This document shows, piece by piece, positions 52,467-61,944 of a stretch of 64,000 bases of DNA (positions are counted from its first letter, which is position 1; every line of letters begins with the position of its first letter). The position numbers and the translations under genes were made by a program. The notes beneath the pieces are model-generated. The model was given only the letters and a program-made list of their open reading frames with translations. It had not been told where the DNA came from and did no database searches. Source of the DNA: Erysipelotrichaceae bacterium (GTDB lineage: Bacteria; Bacillota_I; Bacilli_A; Erysipelotrichales; Erysipelotrichaceae); NCBI GenBank assembly GCA_017473265.1, contig JAFULQ010000026.1:103001-167000 (forward strand), written 5' to 3'.

Positions 52467-53770
52467 AGTTGTTTTACTCTTTCTTTAAACAAGTTACCAC
52501 GAACTTCAAAGTTTGGAAACTGATCCCAACTAGCACAAGCAGGAGACAATAATACAACTTCTCCTTCTTTCGCATTTTGATGTGCTAACACAATAGCCTC
52601 TTCCATTGTATTAACTACAATCGCAGTAGGACAAAGTGTAACTAATTGATCCTTCACTTCACCAAACACATACATTTGTTTAACTTTTGCTAAATATGGT
52701 TTCAAATCATCAAACCCTGTTTTTTTATCATATCCTCCAGCTAACAAATGAACTGGTTGATCAAACGCTTTTAACGCTACAATTGTCGCATCTACATTTG
52801 TTCCTTTAGAATCATTATAATAGCGAACACCATTAATTTCATCCACATACTCAATACGATGTTCTACACCTTTAAAAGCATCAATTCCAGCTTCAATATC
52901 TTGTTGAGAAACACCCATTAAATACGCCATACTAGCCGCAACCATCGCATTTTGAAGATTATGTTTACCCACTAGATGTAATTTATTTACAGCAAATAAA
53001 GCCACATCTTTCAAATATACATAGCCATCTTTAACACAAATATCAACATCTGTACGTACTAATGAAAAATCAAGCACTTGGCAAGGAATATTTTTACAAT
53101 ATTCCATAACTAACGCATCATCTACATTACGTAAGAAATAGCCATTTTCACTTTGATTACGATATACAATCGTTTTTGCGTCATAATACTTATCTACATC
53201 ACCAAAATAATCCACATGGTCAGGTGTTAAATTCATAATTACAGAAACACTAGGCGAAAATTTCTTTGTCCCTAATAACTGAAATGCCGCAATTTCTAAA
53301 GAAACATCCAATGCATCACCCATATGTTCTTCAACAATATCACTCATCGCTTTACCAATATTACCAGCCGCTACACTTAAAGGATTCTTTCTTTTTAATA
53401 GTTCCGCCAATAAAGTTGTTGTCGTTGTTTTACCATTTGTTCCAGTAATTGCACCTACATTAAAATTAGGCGCATACCATAAAGCAACTTCAATTTCATT
53501 GTAGATTGGCATTCCTTGTTGGACAAAATAATTTACAAAATCAACATAATAAGGAATACCTGGATTTTTTACTACATATTCATAATTCGTATGACGCAAA
53601 TGATCTGGATGACCTTCATCATACACTTCAATTCCCATAGCCTGTAATTCTTCTTTTTGTGCTACTTTTTTTCCATCAGTTAATACAACATGCTTACCAC
53701 GTTTACACAAAAACTTACTAATGCCCAAACCACTAATACCAGCACCAATTACTAATACTGTAGAATTCAT
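52457..53770 (-). CDS. murD: UDP-N-acetylmuramoylalanine--D-glutamate ligase MurD
   Basis: The 437-residue Mur ligase has GAGISGLGISKFL in its N-terminal UDP-binding domain. GAITGTNGKTTTTTLLAELL is the ATP loop. MNLTPDHVDYFGDVDKYYDAK and YYNDSKGTNVDATIVALKAF are further blocks, and ACASWDQFPNFEVRG is close to the C-terminus. It adds D-glutamate to UDP-MurNAc-L-Ala in the cytoplasm. It follows mraY by 1 bp and is the last gene of the first dcw block. Confidence 0.95.
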   Translation of the reverse strand: MNSTVLVIGAGISGLGISKFLCKRGKHVVLTDGKKVAQKEELQAMGIEVYDEGHPDHLRHTNYEYVVKNPGIPYYVDFVNYFVQQGMPIYNEIEVALWYAPNFNVGAITGTNGKTTTTTLLAELLKRKNPLSVAAGNIGKAMSDIVEEHMGDALDVSLEIAAFQLLGTKKFSPSVSVIMNLTPDHVDYFGDVDKYYDAKTIVYRNQSENGYFLRNVDDALVMEYCKNIPCQVLDFSLVRTDVDICVKDGYVYLKDVALFAVNKLHLVGKHNLQNAMVAASMAYLMGVSQQDIEAGIDAFKGVEHRIEYVDEINGVRYYNDSKGTNVDATIVALKAFDQPVHLLAGGYDKKTGFDDLKPYLAKVKQMYVFGEVKDQLVTLCPTAIVVNTMEEAIVLAHQNAKEGEVVLLSPACASWDQFPNFEVRGNLFKERVKQLKG

Positions 53771-53771
53771 T

Positions 53772-54737
53772 TTACATCAACACTCCCATTAAAATACCAA
53801 TAACTGATAATACAAATCCTGCAAACCAGAACATCATAACTACTTGTGTTTCTTTATAACCACTTAACTCAAAATGATGATGAATTGGAGCCATTTTAAA
53901 GAAACGTTTACCTTTAGTTAATTTAAAATAACCAACTTGAATAACTACTGATAACATTTCCGCAACAAACACACCACCAATAATTACTAAAGCTAATTCT
54001 TGTTTTAAAACCATAGCACTAGCCGCCAAAACACCACCTAGAGCCAAAGAACCAGTATCACCCATCATAACCTTAGCAGGATGCATATTGTACTTCAAAT
54101 ACCCTAATAACGCACCAGTCAACGCCAATAAGAACATCGCAATATCACTTTGTTGTTGGATAATCGCAAATAAGATAAATGGTGCTAATGCCATAACCAC
54201 TAATCCAGCACATAAACCATCTAAACCATCCGCGAAGTTAACCGCATTTGTTTCCGCAGTAAACATAATAAATACTAAACCAAAATATAACCATCCCAAA
54301 TCAATTGTAATATTAAAGAAAGGAATTAATACTGTACTTTCCGCAAAATTACGATACAACAAATAGAATACAATCGCTAAAATAGATTGTAATAATAACT
54401 TATACTTAGGTTTCAATCCTTCATTATCCTTTTTAACAACAATAATAAAGTCATCAATAAACCCAATTAATCCATACCCTAAAAAAGCCAATAAAACAAT
54501 CACAAAATTAATATTCGTAAATGCTTTAATATTTAATACAAGCATCGCCAATACACTACTAACAACAAAACCAATGCCACCCATTGTAGGAGTCCCCTTC
54601 TTCGCCAAATGGCTTTGAGGTCCATCTTGACGAATTGCTTGACCGAATTTTAGTTTATGTAAATAAGGAATTAGTATTGGCATTAATACTAAAGAAAACG
54701 CCAATCCAACTCCAAACGCTAATAAAAATTTATACAT
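53772..54737 (-). CDS. mraY: Phospho-MurNAc-pentapeptide transferase MraY
   Basis: A start at ATG 54737 behind GGGAGGTAGAGGT gives 321 residues and leaves a 5-bp overlap-free junction with murE. Ten helices and the MraY motifs are visible: KKGTPTMGGIGFV, FIDDFIIVVKKDNEGL (catalytic Asp pair), NFADGLDGLCAGL and KMAPIHHHFELSGYKE. It joins UDP-MurNAc-pentapeptide to undecaprenyl phosphate, forming lipid I in the membrane. Confidence 0.94.
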   Translation of the reverse strand: MYKFLLAFGVGLAFSLVLMPILIPYLHKLKFGQAIRQDGPQSHLAKKGTPTMGGIGFVVSSVLAMLVLNIKAFTNINFVIVLLAFLGYGLIGFIDDFIIVVKKDNEGLKPKYKLLLQSILAIVFYLLYRNFAESTVLIPFFNITIDLGWLYFGLVFIMFTAETNAVNFADGLDGLCAGLVVMALAPFILFAIIQQQSDIAMFLLALTGALLGYLKYNMHPAKVMMGDTGSLALGGVLAASAMVLKQELALVIIGGVFVAEMLSVVIQVGYFKLTKGKRFFKMAPIHHHFELSGYKETQVVMMFWFAGFVLSVIGILMGVLM

Positions 54738-54741
54738 ACCT

Positions 54742-56148
54742 CTACCTCCCAATATAGAATCCATTCACAATATCTAAATCATTTACCGGTTGATACAGAC
54801 CATCTTTAAACAAGAATCGTTCATTACCTTTACCAGCGATTATAATTATATCATTATTATGCATAATTGAAAGTGCATATTTTATTGCTTCTTCCCTAGA
54901 ATGAATCACAATTTCCTTTCCATTACACCCCATAACGATATCTAAAATAATATTTTCTACACTCTCTGTTCTAGAATTATCCTCAGTAAGAATTACAACA
55001 TCCGCTAATTCACAAGCAACTTTACCCATTTTTGCTCTTTTAGAAACATCACGATTCCCCCCACAACCAAATACAACAAACAAACTTCCCTTTTTAATCT
55101 TTCTATAAAACATGAGTATTTGATACAAAGCATCCTCCGTATGTGCATAATCAATGACTACCAAAGGATTCTCATGCACAACTTGAAACCTTCCAACAAC
55201 CACATCTAACTGCTTACATACAGTAGTAATTTGTTTATGAGAAAACTGTAAATGCTTAAGCACACTGATACACGCACATAGATTATAAATATTACACTTA
55301 GCCACTTGATTGGTTTGGATTAAAAATTCACGATATACAAACAAAGATCCCCTGGCATGCATCTGTAATATTTCAATAACATGCTCATTATATTCAATAC
55401 ACTCAACTGCTAATTGACTTTTCCATAATCGAATAACTTCATCATCCGTATTCACTATCGCAATGCCATACTTCTTTAAATATTTAAATATTTGATATTT
55501 ACTCAACTGATATTCCAATAAACTACCATGATAATCTAAATGATCACTTGTAACATTAGTAACAATCACATAATCAAATTGAATACCTACAACACGTTTT
55601 TGATGCAAACCAATTGAAGAAACCTCCATCACAACATATTCAATTTCCTGCTCTTTCGCAAACAATAACCATTTAGCTAATACTTCTTGCGAAGGTGTTG
55701 TATTCACTGTTTCTTCCCAAATATCTTCATAGTAAATACCATTCGTCCCAATTAAAAGAACTTTTTTATCCAACTGTCTCAACATTTGATATATATAAGA
55801 AGAAACCGTTGTCTTCCCATTTGTACCAGTAACCCCAATTACACACAAAGAATCACTAGGAAATTCATGGAACGCTTCCAATAACATTCCATATGCAAAT
55901 ACACAATCATGATATACATAATCAGCATCTACATTAGCTAAAGTACTTACTCCAAAAGATTTAGCCTTTTGTATATCCTCAGATACTACATAACCTTCCC
56001 TTTTCAAACCTACAAACAAACTATTCTTATTCACACATTCTATTCTATAAGTTATATTATCAATCTCTTTACAATCATCACTATAAATACCAAGAACTTT
56101 CAATAATTCATTCAGTTTTTTCACCAAAGTAGAGCCAAACCTCCCCAT
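54742..56148 (-). CDS. murE: UDP-N-acetylmuramyl-tripeptide synthetase MurE
   Basis: The 468-residue Mur ligase has a short N-terminal domain. GVTGTNGKTTVSSYIYQ is the ATP loop, NTTPSQEVLAKWL the UDP-substrate contact, TSDHLDYHGSLLEYQLSK the carbamoyl-Lys region, VIDYAHTEDALYQIL the adenine loop, and AGKGNE closes it. The amino-acid-selecting motif reads DNSRTES. DNPR is usual for meso-diaminopimelate enzymes and others lack this Arg, so the third residue added is uncertain. The ATG overlaps spoVD by 41 bp. TTG 56127 behind GGGGAGG is an alternative start. Confidence 0.9.
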   Translation of the reverse strand: MGRFGSTLVKKLNELLKVLGIYSDDCKEIDNITYRIECVNKNSLFVGLKREGYVVSEDIQKAKSFGVSTLANVDADYVYHDCVFAYGMLLEAFHEFPSDSLCVIGVTGTNGKTTVSSYIYQMLRQLDKKVLLIGTNGIYYEDIWEETVNTTPSQEVLAKWLLFAKEQEIEYVVMEVSSIGLHQKRVVGIQFDYVIVTNVTSDHLDYHGSLLEYQLSKYQIFKYLKKYGIAIVNTDDEVIRLWKSQLAVECIEYNEHVIEILQMHARGSLFVYREFLIQTNQVAKCNIYNLCACISVLKHLQFSHKQITTVCKQLDVVVGRFQVVHENPLVVIDYAHTEDALYQILMFYRKIKKGSLFVVFGCGGNRDVSKRAKMGKVACELADVVILTEDNSRTESVENIILDIVMGCNGKEIVIHSREEAIKYALSIMHNNDIIIIAGKGNERFLFKDGLYQPVNDLDIVNGFYIGR

Positions 56149-58018
56149 TTTCTTCTATTTTCGTACCTTTAACAGGTAATTGATCTATTACATAATCACC
56201 TTCACCACTAAAAACAAAATGCATATTTTTCGGTAAATCCTTTTTACTTTTTCCAACATAATTATCAATAGTAATATAAACAGGATCTAGCCATTGATAT
56301 ACCCTAGACACCTGCGTCTTTACTGGTTCTACATTTAATAATGGAAGAATATCCGCATACATCTCTTTAACCACCGGCGCAACAACAGTTCCTCCATATT
56401 GCACATCATTTTTAGGCGCATCAACAGCCATAAAAATAACAACTTTGGGATCATCAATTGGTGCAGCACTAATAAATGATAAAATGTACTCATTAGATAA
56501 ATATGCACCATTTACAGCCTTTTGTGCTGTACCCGTTTTACCACCAATACGATACCCATCCAAATACGCATTTCTACCTCCACCCAACGCAACTACATGT
56601 TCCAATGCATAACGCATCTTAAAAGACGTTTCCTCTTCTATCACTTGATTCAGTAATTGTGGTTCTACTTTAACAATTTCATCTTTCGTATACGGATCCA
56701 AAAAAGCTTTCGTAATATACGGTTGATACATATATCCGCCATTCACAACTGCACAAAAAGCAGAAACTAACTGTAAAGAAGTAACCGAAATTCCTTGTCC
56801 AAAACAAGTAGTTGCAGTCTCCAAATCACCCATTTGTTCATCACTAAATAAAATACCACCAGCCTCTCCAGGTAAATCTACATTCAATTTTTCACCAAAA
56901 TGAAACTGTTTTAAATATTGAACCAATTTCTCTTTACCTAATCGCCTAGATATTTCAACAAATCCAGGATTCGATGAATTTTGTAACACTTCCAAAAAAG
57001 TTTGTAAGCCATGTCCACCCGCTTTCCAAGATTTCAATCTAGCTCCTTCAACAATCTCATAACCCCGATCATTATATTTATCCTTATTCATATCAAATAA
57101 ATTTTCATTTAAAGCCATCGCAAAAACGATAGATTTAAACGTAGAACCAGGTTCATAATTCTTCCAAACAGGTAAATTTTGATTATACACACTAGCATCA
57201 TATTCTTGATACGAATTGGGATCAAAATCAGGCTTTGAAGCCATTGCCAAGATTGCACCACTATTAGGATCCATCACCAATGCCCAAGCATTTTTAGGTT
57301 CATAACGCAACATAACTTGATGTAATTCTCTTTCCACCACATCTTGTATTCGTTTATCAATTGTAAGTTGAACTATCATACCAGAGCCAGGAGAAATCAT
57401 GGATTGATGATACTTTTTTAAAGGTTTCCCTTTCGCATCAAAAATAATCTGAATACTTCCTGAATTAGCTTTCAGTAATTCATCATACTGCAATTCTAAT
57501 CCAGCCAATCCTTGATTATCAATACCCGTAAAACCCAACACATGCGATAAAAATGCTTTATTTGGATAATACCTTTTTGAATCTTGTACCAAATAAACCC
57601 CAGTCAGATTTAATTCATTTATAGCATTTGCTTGTTCATCTGATATCAACCTTCCTTCTGGTTGCAATTTCTGTGTAGATACATTTTTACTTATTTTATT
57701 TAGTATTATATTTGCATCACAATTTAATATTGTGCTCAATATATTAGATACATACGCTTTATCCACGATTTCATTAGGAACACACACTACTGACAAAGAA
57801 GGTACATCATATGCTAATGCTTCATAATTTGTATCAATAATACTTCCCCTTAAAGCAGACACCGTAAACTCACGATGCCACAAATCTAAAGCTCTTCCCA
57901 TTAAAAAATCATATTGAAAAAATTGTAAATAACTCAATTTACATATAATTAAGGCCAATACAATTATACAAATAAAAAAAGTATATCGTATTCGTCTTAC
58001 AATCACATAAGGTATCAT
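56108..58018 (-). CDS. spoVD: Class B penicillin-binding protein, SpoVD-like
   Basis: The 636-residue protein has one N-terminal helix (about 12-32) and a dimerisation domain with LRGSIIDTNYEALAYDV. The transpeptidase carries Ser292-T-F-Lys295, S348-S-N and K494-T-G. A single PASTA domain follows at about 580-636 (YVGKSKKDLPKNMHFV). It crosslinks peptidoglycan. Its place between pbpB and murE and its single PASTA match SpoVD of Bacillus, which makes the spore cortex with SpoVE. A sigma-E-like element overlaps the terminator in front of it. Confidence 0.88.
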   Translation of the reverse strand: MIPYVIVRRIRYTFFICIIVLALIICKLSYLQFFQYDFLMGRALDLWHREFTVSALRGSIIDTNYEALAYDVPSLSVVCVPNEIVDKAYVSNILSTILNCDANIILNKISKNVSTQKLQPEGRLISDEQANAINELNLTGVYLVQDSKRYYPNKAFLSHVLGFTGIDNQGLAGLELQYDELLKANSGSIQIIFDAKGKPLKKYHQSMISPGSGMIVQLTIDKRIQDVVERELHQVMLRYEPKNAWALVMDPNSGAILAMASKPDFDPNSYQEYDASVYNQNLPVWKNYEPGSTFKSIVFAMALNENLFDMNKDKYNDRGYEIVEGARLKSWKAGGHGLQTFLEVLQNSSNPGFVEISRRLGKEKLVQYLKQFHFGEKLNVDLPGEAGGILFSDEQMGDLETATTCFGQGISVTSLQLVSAFCAVVNGGYMYQPYITKAFLDPYTKDEIVKVEPQLLNQVIEEETSFKMRYALEHVVALGGGRNAYLDGYRIGGKTGTAQKAVNGAYLSNEYILSFISAAPIDDPKVVIFMAVDAPKNDVQYGGTVVAPVVKEMYADILPLLNVEPVKTQVSRVYQWLDPVYITIDNYVGKSKKDLPKNMHFVFSGEGDYVIDQLPVKGTKIEENGEVWLYFGEKTE

Positions 58019-58034
58019 TACACCACCTCGCTCT

Positions 58035-58063
58035 AGTCTATGAAAAAAGCACTCAATAAATGA
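58035..58063 (-). promoter_or_regulatory. Sigma-E-like element before spoVD
   Basis: Minus strand: TCATTTA (58057-58063, five of seven to KMATATT), 14-bp spacer, CATAGACT (58035-58042, seven of eight to CATACANT). The -35 lies in the loop and right arm of the pbpB terminator. Confidence 0.45.
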
Positions 58064-58068
58064 GTGCT
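58043..58068 (-). terminator. Terminator between pbpB and spoVD
   Basis: Minus strand: AGCACTCA-TTTAT-TGAGTGCT then TTTTTC (arms 58048-58055 and 58061-58068). Confidence 0.88.
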
Positions 58069-60272
58069 TATTCTAGAGTCAATACAAGATGATCTGTATC
58101 TTCGATTACACGACCACTTGGAATACTTTGTGTTTTCACATATCCATTCCCTTCGATTGTAATTTCCATATTTACTAATTCCCAGAATGCATATATATCT
58201 TTACGACTCCAACCAGTCATATTCGGCATCTTTATTTTCGAGGTAGACGTCAATAAGAATACCTTTTGTTTTTGTTTCACCATATCATTGGCACTTGGAT
58301 ATTGTTTAATAACAGAATCACCAGTACCCAATATAATTGTATTTAGTTTATAATCTGCTAATTTATCTTTTGCATAAGATAACGAATGATTAATAACTGA
58401 AGGCATACTATTTTCATATGGTACACTTTCTTCAACAATTACATCCTCTTCGCTATTTTCTTCATCAATTTCTTCTTCAACTGCATTTTGTGTTTCAATC
58501 AAATTTAAATTCTTCACAATCTTACGCATAAAACGTTTAATTGGTTCTGTTGCCCAGTGCATTTGATTTGTATATCTACCTTGATATGCTAAATAAATCA
58601 TAACTTTAGGATCTTCAGCAGGCATTGCTAACATGATTGAAGAAATAACCGTATTCTTATCTTTTTCAGTTAAAACTTCACCAGTACCTGTTTTCGCAAT
58701 AATCTTAACTTCATTAATATTATATCGACCAGCAGTACCATACTTTTCATCTGTAATTACTTTACGCATCATAGTGCATAATTCTTTTGATGTAGACTCT
58801 TTTATTGGTTGTCCAACAATTTCAGTTTTTCCTTGATAAATAATCTCATTAGTATATGGATTTTGAATATAATCAATAAAATACGGTTTTACCATCTTTC
58901 CATCATTAAACACAGCACTATATGCCTGCATTAATTGTAATGCAGTTACAGAAGAAGCTTGACCATATCCTGTAGCGATTTTATCGACCATAGCCGACAT
59001 ATTCTTTGTTCCAGATACTTCATATATACCATCTGTATTTACCTTCTTAAAGAAACCAAATTTATCCAAATAGTCTTCTAAAATAGCTGGAGAAATCTCT
59101 TCTTCTAATAAAGTTGCAATCCCAGTATTCAAGGAATTATAGTATGCTTGATTATACGTAATGTAACCAAAATCCTTTGATCTAAAGTTAACAATTGTTC
59201 CATAACGCGTCTTCTTACTAGAACGCTTTAATTTTCCATTTTCATCTAAACCAATATAATAGGTACCAGAATCATATGTTTCCTCTCCATTATAATTACC
59301 AGTATCAATTGCAGCAGCATACGTAAATGTTTTCATTGTTGATCCTGGTTCATATGCATATTGAGAGCCTAAATCTAAATAATTTGTAATATCCATTTCA
59401 TTTGGATTAAACGCTGGATGACATCCCCATGCAAGAATTTTACCTGTTTCAACTTCCATAACAGAACCCCACATTTTGGTAGCATTATGTTGATCCATAG
59501 TTTGTGTCATAACAATTTCTAAAGCTTCTTGACAAGAACGATCTAATGTTAAATGTACATTATTACCATTAGTAGCAGGTTGATACTCCATTTGTGTACC
59601 TAATAATACATATCCTTTAGAATCTTGACTATATTTAGAATAACCATTTTTACCTAATAAATAATCATTCAATACAGATTCAAATCCCATTTCCCCAACT
59701 ACAATATCATCTTCTTCATTATAACGAGTATATCCAATTAAATGAGACGCAAAAACACCTAGAGGGTAATTTCTAGATTTTTGTTCGATAAATTCAATAC
59801 CATATAAATCCAATGCTTCAATTTCTTTTTTCTTTTCTTCAGAAATATTACGACTATAATAACCTAACTCTGTTTGGTAAATTCTCTGATTTAGTTTATT
59901 ATAAACATAATCATATTCTGCGCCTAATACCGTAGACAACTTTGTTGCATATTCTTCAATTCGATCATAAGGCATATATGCTGGACGATTTTTATATGAT
60001 GGACGAGAATTATCCAACACGATAATCATGTTATAACTCACACTATCTTGTGCAATAATATTTCCATTTCTATCAAATATATACCCTCTACGAGCATAAA
60101 TTGTTTCTTCATTAACAACGATTTCAGTATAGTTATTAATATTCGTTCTAGATCGTACATGATATCCAAAAACCGTTACGAAAAAGACATTAGCAATCAC
60201 CAATGCCCCAACTATCATAACAATTAATGTAAAAGATAATAATACAGTAGACGAATACTTACTTTTATTCAT
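58068..60272 (-). CDS. pbpB: Penicillin-binding protein 2B (FtsI-type) with PASTA domains
   Basis: The 734-residue class B PBP has one helix at about 9-36. The dimerisation domain contains RRGYIFDRNGNIIAQD. The transpeptidase has Ser311-T-M-Lys314, S380-L-N and K527-T-G. An acidic linker (VEEEIDEENSEEDVIVEES) and two PASTA domains follow at about 618-734. It performs septal crosslinking with FtsW in vegetative division. It overlaps ftsL by 8 bp and is followed by a terminator before spoVD. Confidence 0.92.
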   Translation of the reverse strand: MNKSKYSSTVLLSFTLIVMIVGALVIANVFFVTVFGYHVRSRTNINNYTEIVVNEETIYARRGYIFDRNGNIIAQDSVSYNMIIVLDNSRPSYKNRPAYMPYDRIEEYATKLSTVLGAEYDYVYNKLNQRIYQTELGYYSRNISEEKKKEIEALDLYGIEFIEQKSRNYPLGVFASHLIGYTRYNEEDDIVVGEMGFESVLNDYLLGKNGYSKYSQDSKGYVLLGTQMEYQPATNGNNVHLTLDRSCQEALEIVMTQTMDQHNATKMWGSVMEVETGKILAWGCHPAFNPNEMDITNYLDLGSQYAYEPGSTMKTFTYAAAIDTGNYNGEETYDSGTYYIGLDENGKLKRSSKKTRYGTIVNFRSKDFGYITYNQAYYNSLNTGIATLLEEEISPAILEDYLDKFGFFKKVNTDGIYEVSGTKNMSAMVDKIATGYGQASSVTALQLMQAYSAVFNDGKMVKPYFIDYIQNPYTNEIIYQGKTEIVGQPIKESTSKELCTMMRKVITDEKYGTAGRYNINEVKIIAKTGTGEVLTEKDKNTVISSIMLAMPAEDPKVMIYLAYQGRYTNQMHWATEPIKRFMRKIVKNLNLIETQNAVEEEIDEENSEEDVIVEESVPYENSMPSVINHSLSYAKDKLADYKLNTIILGTGDSVIKQYPSANDMVKQKQKVFLLTSTSKIKMPNMTGWSRKDIYAFWELVNMEITIEGNGYVKTQSIPSGRVIEDTDHLVLTLE

Positions 60273-60561
60273 TTGCCATTACCGTAATCACATTACCATT
60301 ATATGATTTCATGCCATCTTTAGCAGCAATTTCCATAATACGATCATATGTACTTAATTGATTTACAGCCATTTGTGCTACTTCATTATCCTTTTGTAAA
60401 GCTGCAATTTGACGTTCATAATCTTGCTTTTGAACATTTAAGTAAGAATTATATGTACGCAAACCAACAGATGTTCCTAAATACATAATACCAGTCACAG
60501 CCCATATAGCAAAAGATACACTTACCCAATTAATTTTTCTTCTTCTCTTTACACGTCTCAT
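60265..60561 (-). CDS. ftsL: Cell division protein FtsL
   Basis: A 98-residue bitopic protein with a basic cytoplasmic start (MRRVKRRRKINW), one helix at about 13-32, and a coiled coil (YNSYLNVQKQDYERQIAALQKD). STYDRIMEIAAKDGMK near the end is the usual FtsL box. It joins DivIB and DivIC to recruit septal synthases. Sequence conservation in this family is low, so the call rests on size, topology, coiled coil and its place between rsmH and pbpB. Confidence 0.88.
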   Translation of the reverse strand: MRRVKRRRKINWVSVSFAIWAVTGIMYLGTSVGLRTYNSYLNVQKQDYERQIAALQKDNEVAQMAVNQLSTYDRIMEIAAKDGMKSYNGNVITVMANE

Positions 60562-60565
60562 ACTT

Positions 60566-61501
60566 CTATTCTCCCTTTCGCTCTATTACACGCAATTTTG
60601 CTGAATGTGAACGCCTATTTTCATCCAACTCTTCTTGAGATGGAAGAATTGGCTTTCTAGTAACAACTTCAAAATCAGCTTGTGGTAGTTCTGCTTGTGT
60701 TAACGGCATTCTACGACTTGGCATGTCTACGGTAGATGCCTCTTTAAACATTGTCTTTACCATTCGATCTTCCAATGAATGGAAAGTAATAATTGCACAA
60801 CGACCATTTTTATTTAATAAATCCAAACTCTTTTCAACAACTCTTTCTAAAGCATCCAACTCATGGTTCACTGCAATGCGGAACGCTTGGAACGATTGCT
60901 TTGCAGGATGTCCTTTCTGTTTTAACACTTTAGCCGGCAATGCTTGCTTGATTACTTCAACTAACTCAAAAGTTGTAGTAATACGCTTAATTGCACGATT
61001 TTTCTCAATACTACGAGCAATTTGCTTAGCAAATGACTCTTCCCCATAACGATATAAAATACGAACCAACTCTTCGTATGAATATTCATTAACAATAATT
61101 TCAGCGGTCAATTCTTGTGATTGATCCATTCTCATATCTAATAGTCCATCCATACGATATGAAAATCCACGATCCGCTTGATCAAACTGTGGACTAGAAA
61201 CCCCTAAATCAAGCACAATTCCATCAACCTTTTCAACACCGAATTTTAATAATTCATCTGACATATTTTCAAAATTAGAATGAATAATAGTAAAATTTGA
61301 TGAAATACTTTCTAATCTTCCTCTAGACTCTTCAATTGCCTGTTCATCTAAATCAAAACAATACAAATGACCAGTTGTTAATTTAGAAAGAATTAAAGAA
61401 CTATGCCCTCCTCTTCCTAAAGTACCATCAACATAAATGCCATCTGGTTTAATATTCAATTGTTCAATTGTTTCATTTAACAACACACTGTAATGTTTCA
61501 T
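60566..61501 (-). CDS. rsmH: 16S rRNA (cytosine(1402)-N4)-methyltransferase RsmH
   Basis: The 311-residue SAM-dependent enzyme begins MKHYSVLLNETIEQL. It has DGTLGRGGHSSLILSKL as SAM loop, GIVLDLGVSSPQFDQADRGFSY, MDGLLDMRMDQSQ and AIITFHSLEDRMVK. RRSHSAKLRVIER is the C-terminal signature. It methylates C1402 in the ribosomal decoding centre. It overlaps mraZ by 4 bp and lies 4 bp before ftsL. Confidence 0.95.
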   Translation of the reverse strand: MKHYSVLLNETIEQLNIKPDGIYVDGTLGRGGHSSLILSKLTTGHLYCFDLDEQAIEESRGRLESISSNFTIIHSNFENMSDELLKFGVEKVDGIVLDLGVSSPQFDQADRGFSYRMDGLLDMRMDQSQELTAEIIVNEYSYEELVRILYRYGEESFAKQIARSIEKNRAIKRITTTFELVEVIKQALPAKVLKQKGHPAKQSFQAFRIAVNHELDALERVVEKSLDLLNKNGRCAIITFHSLEDRMVKTMFKEASTVDMPSRRMPLTQAELPQADFEVVTRKPILPSQEELDENRRSHSAKLRVIERKGE

Positions 61502-61944
61502 CCAAGCATCTCCGGTAAATCTTCAGCAATTCCATTCAAACTGTCTAAAGTACTATTACAAATCTCATCCCATTTTTCAGCATTCCAAATTTCAATATGA
61601 TTACCAACACCGATAATGGCACACTCTTTTAGCAATCCTCCATAACGAATTAAGGATTGAGGTAATAAGATACGTCCTTGAGCATCCAATTCACATGTAC
61701 GAGCATTTGCAGTAAATGCACGAACATAATCACGTGAATTCTTTTTATTTGTTGGTAAAGTCATCAATTTATCATAGAATACTTCCCATTGTTCTTCTGT
61801 ATAAACAGTAATACAGCCATCTAAACCAACTGTAATCGTAAAGTAGTTACCAAGCAAATTACGGAAATGTGCAGGAACAGCTAAACGACCTTTAGTATCT
61901 AAATTGTGTCTATATTCACCGATAAAACTCAATTTATTCCCCAC
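61498..61944 (-). CDS. mraZ: Transcriptional regulator MraZ
   Basis: I place the start at GTG 61944 (148 residues), since GGTGG lies 6 bp upstream. TTG 61932 behind GGGG (MSFIGEYRHN) is a good alternative that matches the usual MraZ length of about 143. GEYRHNLDTKGRLAVPAHFR and a second half with ANARTCELDAQGRILLPQSL are the two AbrB-like DNA-binding repeats. MraZ oligomers bind repeated boxes at the dcw promoter and regulate this cluster. Such boxes are visible at 61941-61990. Confidence 0.9.
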   Translation of the reverse strand: MGNKLSFIGEYRHNLDTKGRLAVPAHFRNLLGNYFTITVGLDGCITVYTEEQWEVFYDKLMTLPTNKKNSRDYVRAFTANARTCELDAQGRILLPQSLIRYGGLLKECAIIGVGNHIEIWNAEKWDEICNSTLDSLNGIAEDLPEMLG

